From positions 1-45,246 of the forward strand of contig JACPNO010000022.1 of assembly GCA_016185465.1 (NCBI GenBank): a DNA stretch of 45,246 bases, given 5' to 3'. Source of the stretch: Candidatus Solibacter usitatus. GTDB lineage: Bacteria > Acidobacteriota > Terriglobia > Bryobacterales > Bryobacteraceae. The notes beneath the pieces were generated by a model. That model was not told where the DNA came from. It did no database searches and worked only from the letters and a program-made list of their open reading frames with translations. The position numbers were made by a program, and so were the translations under genes. The first letter of the stretch is position 1, and every line of letters starts with the position of its first letter. Shown here in pieces: positions 16,082-26,174 of the stretch.

Positions 16082-17144
16082 ACTGCCTCGGGGAATCGTG
16101 CGGCCGCGCGAAGCCGTGCTGCGCATGGCGCCTTACTCGCCGCCCACGGCGGGCCGAACCGGGAAATTGCGTCTGGATTTCAATGAGAACACGGTGGGCT
16201 CCTCACCTCGCGTTGCCGAATTCCTGCGCCAGCAGCTCAGCGCCGGCGACCTGGCAGTGTATCCGGAATATGGCGAAGTGCGGTGTGCGCTCGCGGAATA
16301 TTTCGGTGTAAATCCGGATCAGTTTTTAATCAGCAACGGTACCGACGAGGCCATACAAGTTTTCGTCAACACGTATGTGAATGCCGGCGACAAGGTGCTC
16401 CTGTTGCGCCCCGCATACGCGATGTACCGGTTTTATGCGGAGCTGGCGGGAGCAAAAATACGCGAAGTGAACTACCGGAGGCCGCGGATGGATTTCCCCC
16501 TGGAGGAACTGTTGGACCAGATCGCGCCCACCACGCGCGCGGTGATCATCGCCAATCCTGGCAATCCAACCGGGACGGGAACTACTCTCGCCGCGATTGA
16601 GCGAATTCTGAAGCGCGCCAGCCACGCCGCGGTGCTCATCGACGAGGCGTACTTTGAATTCTGCGGCGTCACCGCATTGCCGCTGATTGAGCGCTCGCCC
16701 AATCTTTTTGTGAGCCGGACATTTTCCAAAGTGTTTGGGATGGCGGCGATGCGGCTGGGGTGTCTGTTTTCGCACCCGGTCAACGTGGCCTATCTGCGTA
16801 AGGCGCAATCGCCGTACAGCGTGAACATGCTGGCGGCGCTCGCGGTGCAAGAAGCCGTGCGCGACCGCCGCTATGTGGAACACTATGTGACCGAAGTCCT
16901 GGCGGCTCGCGAGCTGCTGTGCGTGGGTCTCGAGAAGTTGAAAATCCCGTACGTGCCCAGCAGTGCGAACTTCGTGCTGGTAAATGCGGGCAAGAAGGCA
17001 GCCGGCCTGCGCGACGCGTTGCGCGAGCGAGGCATTCTGGTGCGCGACCGCAGCCATGAAGTTCCGGGCCACGTCCGTATCACGGTGGGAACCCGCGAGC
17101 AGACGCGGCGGCTGGTAAATGCTTTGGAAGAATTCTGGCGATGA
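16074..17144 (+). CDS. hisC: Histidinol-phosphate aminotransferase
   Basis: A 356-residue fold-type I PLP aminotransferase converting imidazole-acetol phosphate to histidinol phosphate with glutamate. Seen: LDFNENTVGSSP at the N-terminus, NGTDEAIQ, NPGNPTGT (PLP ring contact), IDEAYFEF, the Schiff-base lysine K219 in TFSKVFGMAAMRLG and the carboxylate-binding Arg in VRITVGT. The start at 16074 overlaps the end of hisD. Its stop overlaps the next gene (ATGA). Confidence 0.93.
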   Translation: MARLPRGIVRPREAVLRMAPYSPPTAGRTGKLRLDFNENTVGSSPRVAEFLRQQLSAGDLAVYPEYGEVRCALAEYFGVNPDQFLISNGTDEAIQVFVNTYVNAGDKVLLLRPAYAMYRFYAELAGAKIREVNYRRPRMDFPLEELLDQIAPTTRAVIIANPGNPTGTGTTLAAIERILKRASHAAVLIDEAYFEFCGVTALPLIERSPNLFVSRTFSKVFGMAAMRLGCLFSHPVNVAYLRKAQSPYSVNMLAALAVQEAVRDRRYVEHYVTEVLAARELLCVGLEKLKIPYVPSSANFVLVNAGKKAAGLRDALRERGILVRDRSHEVPGHVRITVGTREQTRRLVNALEEFWR

Positions 17145-17815
17145 CGAAACCGGTTCTAGTTTTCGACATGGACGGCGTGCTGGTAGAGGTGAGCGAATCG
17201 TATCGCGAGACCATACAGCGCACCGTCGAGCATTTCACGGGCCAGCGGATCACGCGCGAGTCCATTCAGGAAATCAAAAATCAGGGCGGCTGGAACGACG
17301 ATTGGAAGCTTTCCAATCATCTGATCCGCGAGGCCGGCGTGAACGTGGCGTATCAGACCGTGGTGGATTATTTCCAATCCATTTTTCACGGGGATGGCAC
17401 GAATGGATTGATTCTGCGCGAACGCTGGATTGCTTCTGAAGGCCTGTTCGATCGCCTGGCCGCGCGTTATCAGCTGGCCATTTTCACCGGCCGTCTGAAG
17501 TGGGAAGCTAACGTGACCCTGACGCGCCACGCACCAACCTTGCGCTTCGATCCACTCATCGGCACTGACGACGTAGAGAACGGCAAGCCCGCCCCGGACG
17601 GTCTGCTCAAGATCCGCGCGGCTACCGGCGGCCGCGAGCTCTGGTACGTCGGTGACACGGTGGATGATGCTCGCTCGGCGCGTGGAGCCGGGGTGCCATT
17701 CATCGGAATTGCCGCGCCGACGAGCGCGCGCCGGCGCGAGCTGGTCGAGCTATTTCACGCCGAAAAGGCCATCGCGGTGCTGGACGACATCAACCAGCTG
17801 GAGAGCGCGCTGTGA
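17141..17815 (+). CDS. HAD-family phosphatase in the his operon, candidate histidinol-phosphatase
   Basis: A 224-residue haloacid-dehalogenase superfamily hydrolase. Motif I is FDMDGVLVE (nucleophile Asp9, acid/base Asp11), motif II the Thr in IFTGR, motif III the Lys in NGKPAPDG, and motif [13 protein letters not shown] helical cap (about 20-95) places it in subfamily IA, whose members include operon-linked HAD proteins. Histidinol-phosphatase is otherwise missing from this operon: hisB here is the dehydratase only. The 4-bp overlaps on both sides therefore support this being the missing phosphatase. That is inference; no motif proves substrate specificity. Confidence 0.85.
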   Translation: MTKPVLVFDMDGVLVEVSESYRETIQRTVEHFTGQRITRESIQEIKNQGGWNDDWKLSNHLIREAGVNVAYQTVVDYFQSIFHGDGTNGLILRERWIASEGLFDRLAARYQLAIFTGRLKWEANVTLTRHAPTLRFDPLIGTDDVENGKPAPDGLLKIRAATGGRELWYVGDTVDDARSARGAGVPFIGIAAPTSARRRELVELFHAEKAIAVLDDINQLESAL

Positions 17816-18399
17816 GAAAGGCCGCCGTCGCGCGCATCACCAAAGAAACGCAGATTCGCGGCTCGCTCAAGATTGAAGGGCTGGGGCGCTACGAAATCTC
17901 GACCGGAATTCGGTTCCTGGATCACATGTTGGAATTGTTCGCCAAGCACGGCGGCTTCGATTTGAAGCTGGACGCCAAGGGCGATCTGGACGTCGACCAG
18001 CATCACACGGTTGAAGACGCCGGCATTGTGCTGGGGCAGCTTTTTGCGAAGGCTCTCGGCGACCGGCGCGGCATCAATCGCGCGGGCTATTTCGTGCTGC
18101 CCATGGATGAAACGCTCGCGGTAGTTGCGTTGGATTTGGGCGGCCGGCCGTCTCTGGTGTATCAGGATCGCGTGAGTGTCCGGCTGGTCGGCGACCTGCA
18201 GACGGAGCTGGTGGAAGATTTCTTCGGCGGTTTTGTGAATCACGCCGGCGCCAATCTCCACGCCAAGGTGCTCTACGGGCGTTCCAATCACCACAAGATC
18301 GAGGCGATGTTTAAGTGTTTTGCGCGCGCCATGAAGTTCGCTTGTTCACGCGACAAGCGGCTGTGCGGCCAGCTGCCGTCGACGAAAGGCCTTTTGTGA
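17812..18399 (+). CDS. hisB: Imidazoleglycerol-phosphate dehydratase
   Basis: A 195-residue monofunctional HisB, dehydrating imidazoleglycerol phosphate to imidazole-acetol phosphate. The two Mn-binding His repeats are present: [12 protein letters not shown] and [13 protein letters not shown], with [12 protein letters not shown] and [10 protein letters not shown] between. No N-terminal phosphatase domain (as in enteric HisB) is present. It starts with GTG overlapping the preceding HAD gene and ends overlapping hisH (GTGA). Confidence 0.95.
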   Translation: MRKAAVARITKETQIRGSLKIEGLGRYEISTGIRFLDHMLELFAKHGGFDLKLDAKGDLDVDQHHTVEDAGIVLGQLFAKALGDRRGINRAGYFVLPMDETLAVVALDLGGRPSLVYQDRVSVRLVGDLQTELVEDFFGGFVNHAGANLHAKVLYGRSNHHKIEAMFKCFARAMKFACSRDKRLCGQLPSTKGLL

Positions 18400-18989
18400 T
18401 TGCAATCCTGGATTACGGCGCAGGCAATTTACGATCCGTGGAGAACACGCTGGCCGAGATCGGCGCCGGCTATACTCTGGCGCGGGATTCCGATGCGCTG
18501 CGGCACGCATCAAAAATATTGCTGCCAGGTGTCGGCCATTTCGGTCAGATGATGCGCGCGCTCGACCAGATGCAAGTACGCGCTGTGCTCAGCGAGAGAA
18601 TCCGCGCAGGGATCCCGTTTCTCGGAATTTGTCTCGGACTGCAAGCTCTGTTTGAGTCAAGCGAAGAGGCGCCGGAGCTGCCTGGCCTGGGTATTTATTC
18701 GGGCACCGTACGACGCTTCCCGGCGGGGGTGCGCGTTCCCCACATGGGTTGGAACACGTTGGAAGCACGCATGCCATCGCGCCTGCTGGCTGGGCTGGGG
18801 GCCGAGCCGTACGTTTATTTCGCCCACAGCTATTACGTGCCGGAGACGGCCGTGATGGCAGCGCGCGCGACCTACGCCACGCCTTACACGGCAGTGCTCG
18901 AATCCAGTAGCACCTTTGGCGTGCAATTTCACCCTGAGAAATCCGGGCCGGTGGGCCTCAAGATCATGCGGAACTTCTGTGAATTGTAA
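18396..18989 (+). CDS. hisH: Imidazole glycerol phosphate synthase, glutaminase subunit
   Basis: A 197-residue class I glutamine amidotransferase that supplies ammonia to HisF. Landmarks: [11 protein letters not shown] at the start, LLPGVGHFG, the nucleophile Cys79 in GICLGLQ, and the catalytic His and Glu in GVQFHPEKS. The GTG start overlaps the end of hisB. A long inverted repeat separates it from hisF, its obligate partner. Confidence 0.95.
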   Translation: MIAILDYGAGNLRSVENTLAEIGAGYTLARDSDALRHASKILLPGVGHFGQMMRALDQMQVRAVLSERIRAGIPFLGICLGLQALFESSEEAPELPGLGIYSGTVRRFPAGVRVPHMGWNTLEARMPSRLLAGLGAEPYVYFAHSYYVPETAVMAARATYATPYTAVLESSSTFGVQFHPEKSGPVGLKIMRNFCEL

Positions 18990-18996
18990 AAGAATA

Positions 18997-19071
18997 TCTC
19001 GCAGAGGCGCAGAGTTCACAGAGAACACTCATACTTGTGTTTCTCTCCGCGTTCTCTGCGCCTCTGCGAGA
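18997..19071. repeat. Long inverted repeat inside the his operon
   Basis: An 18-bp perfect inverted repeat (18997-19014 with 19054-19071) encloses a second, imperfect stem (AGAGAACAC near 19019-19027 against GTGTTTCTCT near 19037-19046). It fills the hisH-hisF gap, the only large gap in the operon. The core word ctcgcagag recurs once near 45110, hinting at a dispersed family. It resembles widespread ctctgcg-type bacterial repeats I remember. It could fold in the mRNA and affect hisF expression. Confidence 0.7.
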
Positions 19072-19085
19072 AATGTGTTTTAAGC

Positions 19086-19850
19086 ATGCTCGCCAAGCGC
19101 ATCATCCCCTGTTTGGATGTCACCGCCGGGCGCGTCGTGAAAGGCATCAATTTCGTCAACCTGCGCGATGCCGGCGATCCCGTCGAGTTAGCGGAGCGCT
19201 ACAACCGCGAAGGCGCCGACGAACTGGTGTTTCTGGATATCACGGCCTCAAGCGACGCGCGCGAAATTATGACCGCGGTAGTCGCCCGAACTGCGCGCCG
19301 TGTCTTTATCCCGCTTACGGTGGGCGGAGGTATTCGAACGGTTGCCGATGCGCGCCGCATTCTGCTCTCGGGCGCGGACAAAGTTTCCATCAATACCGCC
19401 GCAGTCCGCCGCCCGGAGCTGATTTCCGAGTTGAGCGAGGAGTTCGGCGCCCAAGCGGTGGTGTTGGCGATCGACGCTCGGCGGCGCGCCCCCGGCGCAT
19501 GGAATGTCTATACCCGCGGCGGCCGCGACGATGAAGGCATGGATGCCGTGGCGTGGGCCGCTCGCGGCGACGAATTGGGCGCGGGAGAAATTCTGTTGAC
19601 CTCGATGGACTCCGATGGCGTGCAGCACGGCTTTGATTGCGATCTTACGCGATCCGTCTCGCGCGCCACCCGAGTTCCTGTGATTGCCTCCGGTGGCGCC
19701 GGCCAGCCGGACGATTTTCTCCGCGTGCTGAGCGAGGGTGAAGCAGACGCCGCACTGGCGGCGTCTGTCTTCCACTTCGGCACACACACCATTGCGGAGT
19801 TGAAAGAACATCTCGCGCGTCATGGCATTGCGGTGAGGCGAACCGCGTGA
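19086..19850 (+). CDS. hisF: Imidazole glycerol phosphate synthase, cyclase subunit
   Basis: A 254-residue TIM barrel forming imidazole-glycerol phosphate and AICAR from PRFAR plus ammonia from HisH. The catalytic aspartates lie in [15 protein letters not shown] (Asp11) and LLTSMDSDG; phosphate loops are VGGGIRT and ASGGAG. ATG at 19086 is the natural start ([11 protein letters not shown]). It ends in a GTGA overlap with hisA. It follows hisH after the inverted repeat. Confidence 0.95.
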   Translation: MLAKRIIPCLDVTAGRVVKGINFVNLRDAGDPVELAERYNREGADELVFLDITASSDAREIMTAVVARTARRVFIPLTVGGGIRTVADARRILLSGADKVSINTAAVRRPELISELSEEFGAQAVVLAIDARRRAPGAWNVYTRGGRDDEGMDAVAWAARGDELGAGEILLTSMDSDGVQHGFDCDLTRSVSRATRVPVIASGGAGQPDDFLRVLSEGEADAALAASVFHFGTHTIAELKEHLARHGIAVRRTA

Positions 19851-20554
19851 TCATCCCTTGTATCGATTTGATGGCCGGCAAGGTGGTTCAGCTCGTACAG
19901 GGACGCGACAAGGCGCTCGAAGCCGAGAGTCTCAACGCAATGCTGGACCAGTTTTCACCCTTCGCCGAGATTCAAGTGATCGACCTCGACGCCGCGCTTG
20001 GCAACGGCTCGAACGACGCGCTGGTGGAGCAGGCTTCCGCCCGATCCAAAGCCCGTGTGGGCGGCGGCGTGCGCTCGGCCGATCGCGCGCGAACGCTGGT
20101 AGCGCAGGGCGCGCATCGCGTGATCGTCGGTACAGCCGCATTTTCCGAAAGCGGCGTGCGCCATGATTTGCTGGCTGACATTGTGAAAGCAATTGGTCGT
20201 GAGCGCCTCATCGTGGCGCTCGATTCCAAGGATGGAAAGATCATGGTGAAGGGCTGGCGGGAATCCACGCAACTGGCCGCTGAGGATGTGTTGAGCGAAC
20301 TGGCGCCGTACTGCTCCGGTTTTCTTTGCACCTACGTGGACAAAGAGGGCATGATGCAGGGCACCGACCTCGCCTGGTTTGCCCGCCTGCGCGCCGCAAC
20401 CGATCTCGAGATCACCGCCGCCGGCGGCATCACCACGCTCGACGACGTGCGCGCGCTGCTCGCCATGAATGTTCACGCCGCCATCGGCATGGCCGTTTAC
20501 ACCGGGCGGTTGAATCTGGCGGAACTGGCCAGGCTCAACAGCAGCCGGAAGTAG
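19847..20554 (+). CDS. hisA: Phosphoribosylformimino-5-aminoimidazole carboxamide ribotide isomerase
   Basis: A 235-residue TIM barrel catalysing the Amadori rearrangement of ProFAR to PRFAR. Seen: [17 protein letters not shown] with the catalytic Asp, the phosphate-binding VGGGVRS and AAGGITT, and a Thr/Asp segment GTDLAWF near the second catalytic Asp. It shares the HisF fold and is the last identifiable his gene of the operon. The GTG start overlaps hisF. Confidence 0.94.
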   Translation: MIIPCIDLMAGKVVQLVQGRDKALEAESLNAMLDQFSPFAEIQVIDLDAALGNGSNDALVEQASARSKARVGGGVRSADRARTLVAQGAHRVIVGTAAFSESGVRHDLLADIVKAIGRERLIVALDSKDGKIMVKGWRESTQLAAEDVLSELAPYCSGFLCTYVDKEGMMQGTDLAWFARLRAATDLEITAAGGITTLDDVRALLAMNVHAAIGMAVYTGRLNLAELARLNSSRK

Positions 20555-20584
20555 ATCTGATAAAGTAGGCCCTGGTAAACATCG

Positions 20585-21514
20585 ATGCGCCCCCTGCTCA
20601 TTGCCTTGCTCCTTGCGGCTTCGACGTTCGCCAGCGACTCCGGATTCAACGGACGCTGGATCATTCCCGTGCCCAGCCGGAATCGCACGTGGTGGCTGGA
20701 AGTCACCGGCGCCGGCTCCGCCAATCTCAAAGGCAGGTTCGTGGGCTTCCCGGGCGGCGACATGAACGACATTCCAAACATTGCCATCGAGAAGGGCGAG
20801 CTGCGTTTCTATTTTGATTACGATTCCAGAATCAAGCCGGGTACCACGATTCATCAGGAATATCGCGCGCGCCTGGCGGGCGGCAAGTTAGATGGCTCAT
20901 TGCATTCCGAAGAGGCCGATCTCAAATGGACGGGCACCCGCGCGCCCGTGGTCAAAGATCGCGATGATGGCTCCTGGCGCGATGGCAAACCGATCGACTT
21001 GTTCAATGGCCGCGATCTTTCCGGATGGAAGGGCCTCGATTCCGGCAAAGAATTCAAGTGGACCATCAAGGATGGCGCAATGAATAACGGCGGCGGAGGC
21101 AACAATCTCGTCTCGGATCAGACTTTCTGGAATTTCAAACTACACGTCGAGTATCGCGTGGGCGCGCACAGCAACAGCGGAATCGGTCTGCGGGCGCGCT
21201 ATGAAGTGCAGATTCTGGAAGACTACGGCGAGCCGGTGAACGTCCACGGCAACGGCGCCGTCTATAGCCGCATCATGCCGCGCGTCAATGCCAGCAAGCC
21301 TGCGGGCGAGTGGCAAAGCTTTGATATTCGCCTGGTCGGCCGCCAGGTGACGGTGGTGCTGAACGACCAGAAGATCATCGACAAACAAGAGATCGAAGGC
21401 CTCACAGCGATTGCATCTGACGGCCATGAAGACCAGCCGGGGCCGTTAATTTTGCAGGGCGATCACGGACCGGTTGAGTTTCGCAAGATCCTCCTCACGC
21501 CTCTGGTGAAGTAA
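20585..21514 (+). CDS. Secreted DUF1080-domain (3-keto-glycoside hydrolase-like) protein
   Basis: A 309-residue exported protein: signal peptide MRPLLIALLLAASTFAS, a beta-rich N-terminal part (about 20-125), then a DUF1080 concanavalin-like domain (about 135-309) beginning PIDLFNGRDLSGWKG and including NSGIGLRARYEVQILEDYGE. DUF1080 proteins are common in Acidobacteriota and Planctomycetota and some hydrolyse 3-keto-glycosides. It starts 30 nt after hisA and could be read through from the operon. Substrate unknown. Confidence 0.88.
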   Translation: MRPLLIALLLAASTFASDSGFNGRWIIPVPSRNRTWWLEVTGAGSANLKGRFVGFPGGDMNDIPNIAIEKGELRFYFDYDSRIKPGTTIHQEYRARLAGGKLDGSLHSEEADLKWTGTRAPVVKDRDDGSWRDGKPIDLFNGRDLSGWKGLDSGKEFKWTIKDGAMNNGGGGNNLVSDQTFWNFKLHVEYRVGAHSNSGIGLRARYEVQILEDYGEPVNVHGNGAVYSRIMPRVNASKPAGEWQSFDIRLVGRQVTVVLNDQKIIDKQEIEGLTAIASDGHEDQPGPLILQGDHGPVEFRKILLTPLVK

Positions 21515-21517
21515 ACG

Positions 21518-22444
21518 GTGAGCGCCGCAGAAAGCCCGATCCAGGGCGTTTACGTTGCCGCGGTAACGCCCCATCGCAGGGAAGGTCACGAAGCCGATCT
21601 CGGCGCGATGCTGGAGCTGGTGGATTTTCTCTCGGCCGCTCACGTCGACGGCATCGCGCTCATGGGCTCGACCGGCGAATTCCTCCACCTGACGTTTCCC
21701 GATCGTATCCGCCTTGTGCATCTCGCCGTAAAGCGCAGCCGCGTGCCCATCTTGGTGGGCGTGGCGCATTCCACCCTCGATGGCGCAGTGGAGTTGGCGC
21801 GGGAGGGCGTTGCCGCCGGCGCGGCCGGGCTCTTACTAATGCCGCTGTATTTTTTCCGCTATCAGCAGGAAGAGATTCGGGAATTTTATCGGGAGTTCGC
21901 CAACGAGCTGGGCAGTGCCGCGCGCATCCTGCTGTACAACATCCCGATTTTCACCAATCCGATCGCCATCGAAACCGCCGTCGATTTGCTCTCAAGCGGA
22001 CTGTTTGCGGGCATCAAGGATTCGAGCGGCGACTATGAGTACTTCGCCCGGCTGCTCGCGCTGCGCGGCCAGAAACCGTTCAGCCTGCTGGTTGGAAGCG
22101 ACCGTATTTTCACGCGTGCCCGCCAGGCCGGCGCCGGTGGAATTATCTCCGGTGTCGCCTGCGCTGTCCCCGAACTCCTGGTCGCGCTCGATCGCGCCAT
22201 TCGCAGCGGACACACCGCGCAGGTAGACCGTCTCGACGCGCACTTGCAAGAATTCCTGAACTGGCTGGAGAAATTTCCCACGCCTGTTGGCGTGAAAATG
22301 GCCGCTGCCGAGCGCGGCCTGAAAATCGGACCCCTCGCCACCCCTCTCTCGCCCGCCAGCAGCCGTCTCCTCGATGAGTTCCGCGAGTGGTTTCGCGCCT
22401 GGCTGCCGTCCGTACAGAAGGACGCGGAGAGCGTACTACAATGA
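21518..22444 (+). CDS. DapA-family aldolase/lyase
   Basis: A 308-residue TIM-barrel enzyme of the dihydrodipicolinate synthase/N-acetylneuraminate lyase family. Seen: ALMGSTGEFLHLT (GSTGE carboxylate loop), the YNIP motif with the catalytic Tyr, and the Schiff-base Lys167 in AGIKDSSGD. The family uses pyruvate or keto-acids; the substrate is not decided by sequence, and a genuine lysine DapA is usually found elsewhere. GTG start, 3 nt after the DUF1080 gene, suggesting a shared transcript and possibly sugar-acid catabolism. Confidence 0.88.
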   Translation: MSAAESPIQGVYVAAVTPHRREGHEADLGAMLELVDFLSAAHVDGIALMGSTGEFLHLTFPDRIRLVHLAVKRSRVPILVGVAHSTLDGAVELAREGVAAGAAGLLLMPLYFFRYQQEEIREFYREFANELGSAARILLYNIPIFTNPIAIETAVDLLSSGLFAGIKDSSGDYEYFARLLALRGQKPFSLLVGSDRIFTRARQAGAGGIISGVACAVPELLVALDRAIRSGHTAQVDRLDAHLQEFLNWLEKFPTPVGVKMAAAERGLKIGPLATPLSPASSRLLDEFREWFRAWLPSVQKDAESVLQ

Positions 22445-22454
22445 GAAACCTCCC

Positions 22455-23828
22455 ATGTCGCCCACGGAATTCCGTCAATTCGGCCATGAAGTTGTGGATT
22501 GGATCGCCGACTATCTTGCGCATCCAGAGCGCTATCCTGTTTTGCCGCCGTGCCGCCCCGGCGATCTAACCGACGAGCTGCCTGCGAGCGGCCCCGAGCA
22601 GGGCGAGCCCATGGCGGCAATCCTAAAAGACTTCCGCGATCAAATTGTTCCGCGCAATACGCAGTGGAATCACCCGGGCTTCATGGCGTATTTTTCGATT
22701 ACGGCGTCCGGCCCGGGCATCCTGGGCGAAATGCTGGCCGCCGCGCTCAATCCCAACGGCATGGTGTGGAAGACGTCGCCGGCCGTGGTCGAGCTCGAGC
22801 AAGTGACGCTCGATTGGCTGCGCCAGTGGCTGGGCCTGCCGGACAAACAATTCGGAATTATTTTCGACACGGCGTCGGTAAGCAGCATGCACGCAATCGC
22901 CGCGGCGCGCGAGAGAGCCGCGCCGGAAGTACGCACCGAAGGCGGCGGCCAAGGTCTGATCCTGTACACTTCCGACCAGGCGCATTCGTCGATTGAAAAA
23001 GGCGCGATTGCGCTCGGCCTGGGCAAGAACGCCGTCCGCCTGATCGGTACCGACGCCGACTTTCGCATGCGGACGGATCTGTTGACCGCCGCCATTGATC
23101 GCGACCTGGCCGCGGGCCTGCGCCCGTTTTGCGTGTGCGCGACTGTCGGGACCACGTCCACTACCAGCATCGATCCGGTTCCCGCCATCGCCGACATCGC
23201 CGAGCGCTACGGATTGTGGCTGCACGTGGACGCAGCTTATGCCGGGTCGGCGGCGATTGTTCCCGAATTCCGCCACTTGCTGGCCGGCTGCGAGCGTGCC
23301 GACTCGCTCACCACCAATCCGCATAAATGGCTGTTCACTCCGGTGGACGTCAGCGTTCTCTACACGCGGCATCCGGAAATGCTGCGCCGGGCATTTTCGC
23401 TCGAGCGCGAATACTTGCAAACCGCCGCCGATCCGCGCGCGATGAATTACATGGATTATGGCGTGCCCCTGGGCCGCCGCTTTCGCGCGCTCAAACTTTG
23501 GTTTGTGATGCGTTACTACGGGCACCAAGGCCTGGCCGCGATCATCCGCCAGCAGATTGGCTGGGCGCAGGAGCTGGCCGCGCAGATCGACGCCCATCCG
23601 CGCTTTGAGCGCATGGCGCCTGCGCCGCTTTCGATGGTTTGCTTCCGCCTGAGGGGTCCGGACGAGCCCAACAAAAAGCTGCTGGAAAAAATCAACGCCT
23701 CCGGTGAGTTCTTTCTATCCAACACCGTGCTGCGGGGAAAATATTCCATTCGTTTAGCCATCGGCAACATGGGCACCACGCGCGCGCACGTGCAGCGGGC
23801 GTGGCAAATCATTCAGGAGTCGGTATGA
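22455..23828 (+). CDS. Group II PLP-dependent amino-acid decarboxylase
   Basis: A 457-residue fold-type I PLP enzyme of the aromatic-L-amino-acid/tyrosine decarboxylase family. Family features: [20 protein letters not shown] (Asp bound to the PLP nitrogen) and the PLP lysine K291 in [13 protein letters not shown], followed by [13 protein letters not shown] near the end. It should convert an amino acid, probably aromatic, to the amine. ATG 22455 fits the family N-terminus ([16 protein letters not shown]). It overlaps the acyl-CoA synthetase by ATGA. Substrate is inference. Confidence 0.88.
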   Translation: MSPTEFRQFGHEVVDWIADYLAHPERYPVLPPCRPGDLTDELPASGPEQGEPMAAILKDFRDQIVPRNTQWNHPGFMAYFSITASGPGILGEMLAAALNPNGMVWKTSPAVVELEQVTLDWLRQWLGLPDKQFGIIFDTASVSSMHAIAAARERAAPEVRTEGGGQGLILYTSDQAHSSIEKGAIALGLGKNAVRLIGTDADFRMRTDLLTAAIDRDLAAGLRPFCVCATVGTTSTTSIDPVPAIADIAERYGLWLHVDAAYAGSAAIVPEFRHLLAGCERADSLTTNPHKWLFTPVDVSVLYTRHPEMLRRAFSLEREYLQTAADPRAMNYMDYGVPLGRRFRALKLWFVMRYYGHQGLAAIIRQQIGWAQELAAQIDAHPRFERMAPAPLSMVCFRLRGPDEPNKKLLEKINASGEFFLSNTVLRGKYSIRLAIGNMGTTRAHVQRAWQIIQESV

Positions 23829-25444
23829 CGCAGAGTTATGCGCGCGGCCCCAGCCTGCCGCTGCTTTCCAAGACCATAAGCCAGGTTCTGGACGATTCCG
23901 TTGCGCGCAATCCGCTCGGCGATGCGCTGGTTTCGCGCCATCAGGGGCTGAAGCTTTCGTACGCGGATCTGGCCGAGCAGGTCCGCCTCACCGCGCGCGG
24001 CCTGTGGGGGTTGGGCATACGGCCGGGCGATCGCGTCGGCATGTGGGCGTCGACCTGCGCCGAGTGGGTCTACATGCAAATCGCGACCGCCAAGATCGGC
24101 GCCGTTCTGGTAAACGTGAATCCGGCGTACCGCTCGCATGAACTGGGCTTCGTGCTGAAAAAATCCGGCATGAAGGCGATTTTCCTGCACGAAAAAGACG
24201 CCCGTGTCAATTATCTGGAGCTGTTGAACGATGCCCGCCAGGATCCGCAAATTCCCCTGCGACATGCGATTTTGCTGGGCGCGGATTCATGGCGTGACAT
24301 GATCGCGCGCGGCCAGGATCCCGCCGAAGTCACGCCCGATCTCGACGACGTCGTAAACATTCAGTACACCTCCGGCACCACCGGATCACCCAAAGGCGTC
24401 CTGCTGACGCACCGCAATCTGGTGAATAACGGGTACGTAATCGGGCTCGGACTGCGCGTTGCTCAGAGCGACCGCCTATGCAGTCCCGTGCCGATGTATC
24501 ACTGCTTCGGCTGCGTCATCGCCTCGCTGTGCTCACTGGTCGCCGGCATGACGCTGGTATTTCCCTCCGCGCAATTTGACGCGCTCGCCGTTTTGGAAGC
24601 CATACAAGCCGAGCGCTGCACCATTGTTTACGGCGTGCCCACGATGTTCATCGCTGAGCTGGACCATCCACGTTTCAAGGAATTCGATTTGCGCTCGCTG
24701 CGCACCGGCATCATGGCGGGCGCGCCGTGCCCCATCGAGATCATGAAGCGCGTGGCCAGCGATATGCATTGCCCGCAAATGACGATCGGATACGGACTCA
24801 CCGAAAGCTCTCCCATCATCACGCTTTCGCCGGTTGACGATCCGCTGGAGAATCGCGTCACGACGGTAGGCATCGCCATGCCCGAGACTGAGGTCAAAAT
24901 TATTTCGCCCGCAACCGGAGAGACGCTGCCGGTGGGCGAGCGCGGCGAATTGTGTACGCGCGGTTACCTGGTGATGAAGGGCTACGATCAGGAACCGGAA
25001 GCCACCAGCCGCGCCGTCGATGCCGAAGGCTGGCTGCACAGCGGCGACCTGGCGACGATGCGCCCCGACGGCTATTTTCACATTGCCGGCCGCCTGAAAG
25101 ATCTGATCATCCGCGGCGGCGAAAATATTTATCCGCGCGAGATTGAAGAGTTTCTCCACGGCCATCCGAAGGTTGCCGATGTCTACGTGGTCGGCCTCCC
25201 CGATGAGCGTTTGGGTGAGACCGTGCTGGCCTGGATCAAGTTGAAGGCCGGCGAAACGTGTACCGAGGATGAGATCCGCGATTTCTGCCGCGGCAAGATC
25301 GCGCATTTCAAAATCCCGCAATACCTGCGCTTCGTCGATTCGTTCCCGATGACCGTGACTGGCAAGATTCAAAAGTTCCGCATACGGGAGCAAGAGGTGG
25401 AAGCGCGCGGATTGGGCAAGGCGGCAGGGATCAAGACGGCGTAG
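23825..25444 (+). CDS. Fatty-acyl-CoA synthetase (AMP-binding family)
   Basis: A 539-residue ANL adenylating enzyme activating a carboxylic acid to its CoA thioester. Seen: P-loop [11 protein letters not shown], the core [10 protein letters not shown], the hinge [16 protein letters not shown] and the catalytic lysine in TVTGKIQKF. It resembles medium/long-chain acyl-CoA synthetases; the chain length is not predictable. The ATG overlaps the decarboxylase stop, so the two are co-translated. Confidence 0.9.
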   Translation: MTQSYARGPSLPLLSKTISQVLDDSVARNPLGDALVSRHQGLKLSYADLAEQVRLTARGLWGLGIRPGDRVGMWASTCAEWVYMQIATAKIGAVLVNVNPAYRSHELGFVLKKSGMKAIFLHEKDARVNYLELLNDARQDPQIPLRHAILLGADSWRDMIARGQDPAEVTPDLDDVVNIQYTSGTTGSPKGVLLTHRNLVNNGYVIGLGLRVAQSDRLCSPVPMYHCFGCVIASLCSLVAGMTLVFPSAQFDALAVLEAIQAERCTIVYGVPTMFIAELDHPRFKEFDLRSLRTGIMAGAPCPIEIMKRVASDMHCPQMTIGYGLTESSPIITLSPVDDPLENRVTTVGIAMPETEVKIISPATGETLPVGERGELCTRGYLVMKGYDQEPEATSRAVDAEGWLHSGDLATMRPDGYFHIAGRLKDLIIRGGENIYPREIEEFLHGHPKVADVYVVGLPDERLGETVLAWIKLKAGETCTEDEIRDFCRGKIAHFKIPQYLRFVDSFPMTVTGKIQKFRIREQEVEARGLGKAAGIKTA

Positions 25445-25467
25445 CTCGCGAAGGGAGTGACATAAGT

Positions 25468-25908
25468 ATGACTCGAATTGCGATTGTCTTGTCTTTGTTT
25501 ACACTCCTTCTGCGGGCACAAGAGCCAACAGCCGATCCGGACCTCTCATGCTTTAGTTCGCTCGAACTACCAACACGGGGATTATTTGCGGCCGGCGCAG
25601 GAACTTCAGGCAGCGTTATTGCGGCGGCCGAGATTGGAAGAGGCGGCAAATTGTCTAAGTTGCGGCTAACCGGCGGTAACCCCGGACTGCAGGGTGAAGT
25701 GCGCGTTGCGATGAACTTATCGCAGTTCGCCGCAAAGTGCCACGGTCAGACCGTGAAAGTTGTGTTTGGGTTCATCCTTGAGGATCCCCCAATTGACCAT
25801 ATCATTCCACCAGGCGTTCGGTTCGTGCCACCGAATCGGTTCGAATTGGTCTTTCGTCGGGTCAAGCCCAGCTACGATCCGGCGCCTAGTTCGAAGGATC
25901 CGAAATAG
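25468..25908 (+). CDS. Secreted protein with TonB-C-terminal-like domain
   Basis: A 146-residue exported protein: signal peptide MTRIAIVLSLFTLLLRAQ, then a domain with SGSVIAAAEIGRGGKLSKLR and a Cys-containing FAAKCHGQTVKVVFGFIL, the pattern of the energy-transducer TonB C-terminal fold that acidobacteria use in small secreted proteins. It lacks the N-terminal anchor and proline-rich linker of a true TonB, so its role is not TonB energy coupling as such. GGGAG lies upstream. Likely an independent gene. Confidence 0.7.
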   Translation: MTRIAIVLSLFTLLLRAQEPTADPDLSCFSSLELPTRGLFAAGAGTSGSVIAAAEIGRGGKLSKLRLTGGNPGLQGEVRVAMNLSQFAAKCHGQTVKVVFGFILEDPPIDHIIPPGVRFVPPNRFELVFRRVKPSYDPAPSSKDPK

Positions 25909-25937
25909 CGGGGGCACAGAGCATCCGAGTCGTCGCC

Positions 25938-26174
25938 CTACGCTTCCGCGCTACGCCGCTTCGTCCTATTCAGCAATTCTTCCGCGCGCTTCAGCGCATT
26001 CGCTTCCGCTTCTTCGCGCGTGGCCCCGGTTGTCCGCGCCAGCGCCGTGCCTGGCGACACGTTATCTGCTTTGCAGTGAAATTGCTTGTCCAGGCGGTAG
26101 CTGGTAAGGTTCACGGGCCAACCCGCGACATCCACTTTGCGTTCTTGAAACTCTTCCGCTTTCATTTCCTTCAA
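25938..26174 (-). CDS. Small conserved-looking cytoplasmic protein, 78 aa
   Basis: Encodes a 78-residue protein whose C-terminal half is an amphipathic helix rich in Ala/Glu/Arg (EEAEANALKRAEELL). The TTG at 26174 has an AGGAG 7 nt upstream, which favours it over the ATG at 26165. I have seen similar sequences in acidobacterial genomes but know no function. It is convergent with the TonB-like gene and downstream of the RNase gene. Confidence 0.6.
   Translation of the reverse strand: MKEMKAEEFQERKVDVAGWPVNLTSYRLDKQFHCKADNVSPGTALARTTGATREEAEANALKRAEELLNRTKRRSAEA

Noticed and set aside
18315-18395. Upstream extension of hisH into hisB
   Set aside because: The GTG at 18396 gives the family N-terminus ([10 protein letters not shown]) and the same GTGA overlap seen at other junctions in the operon.
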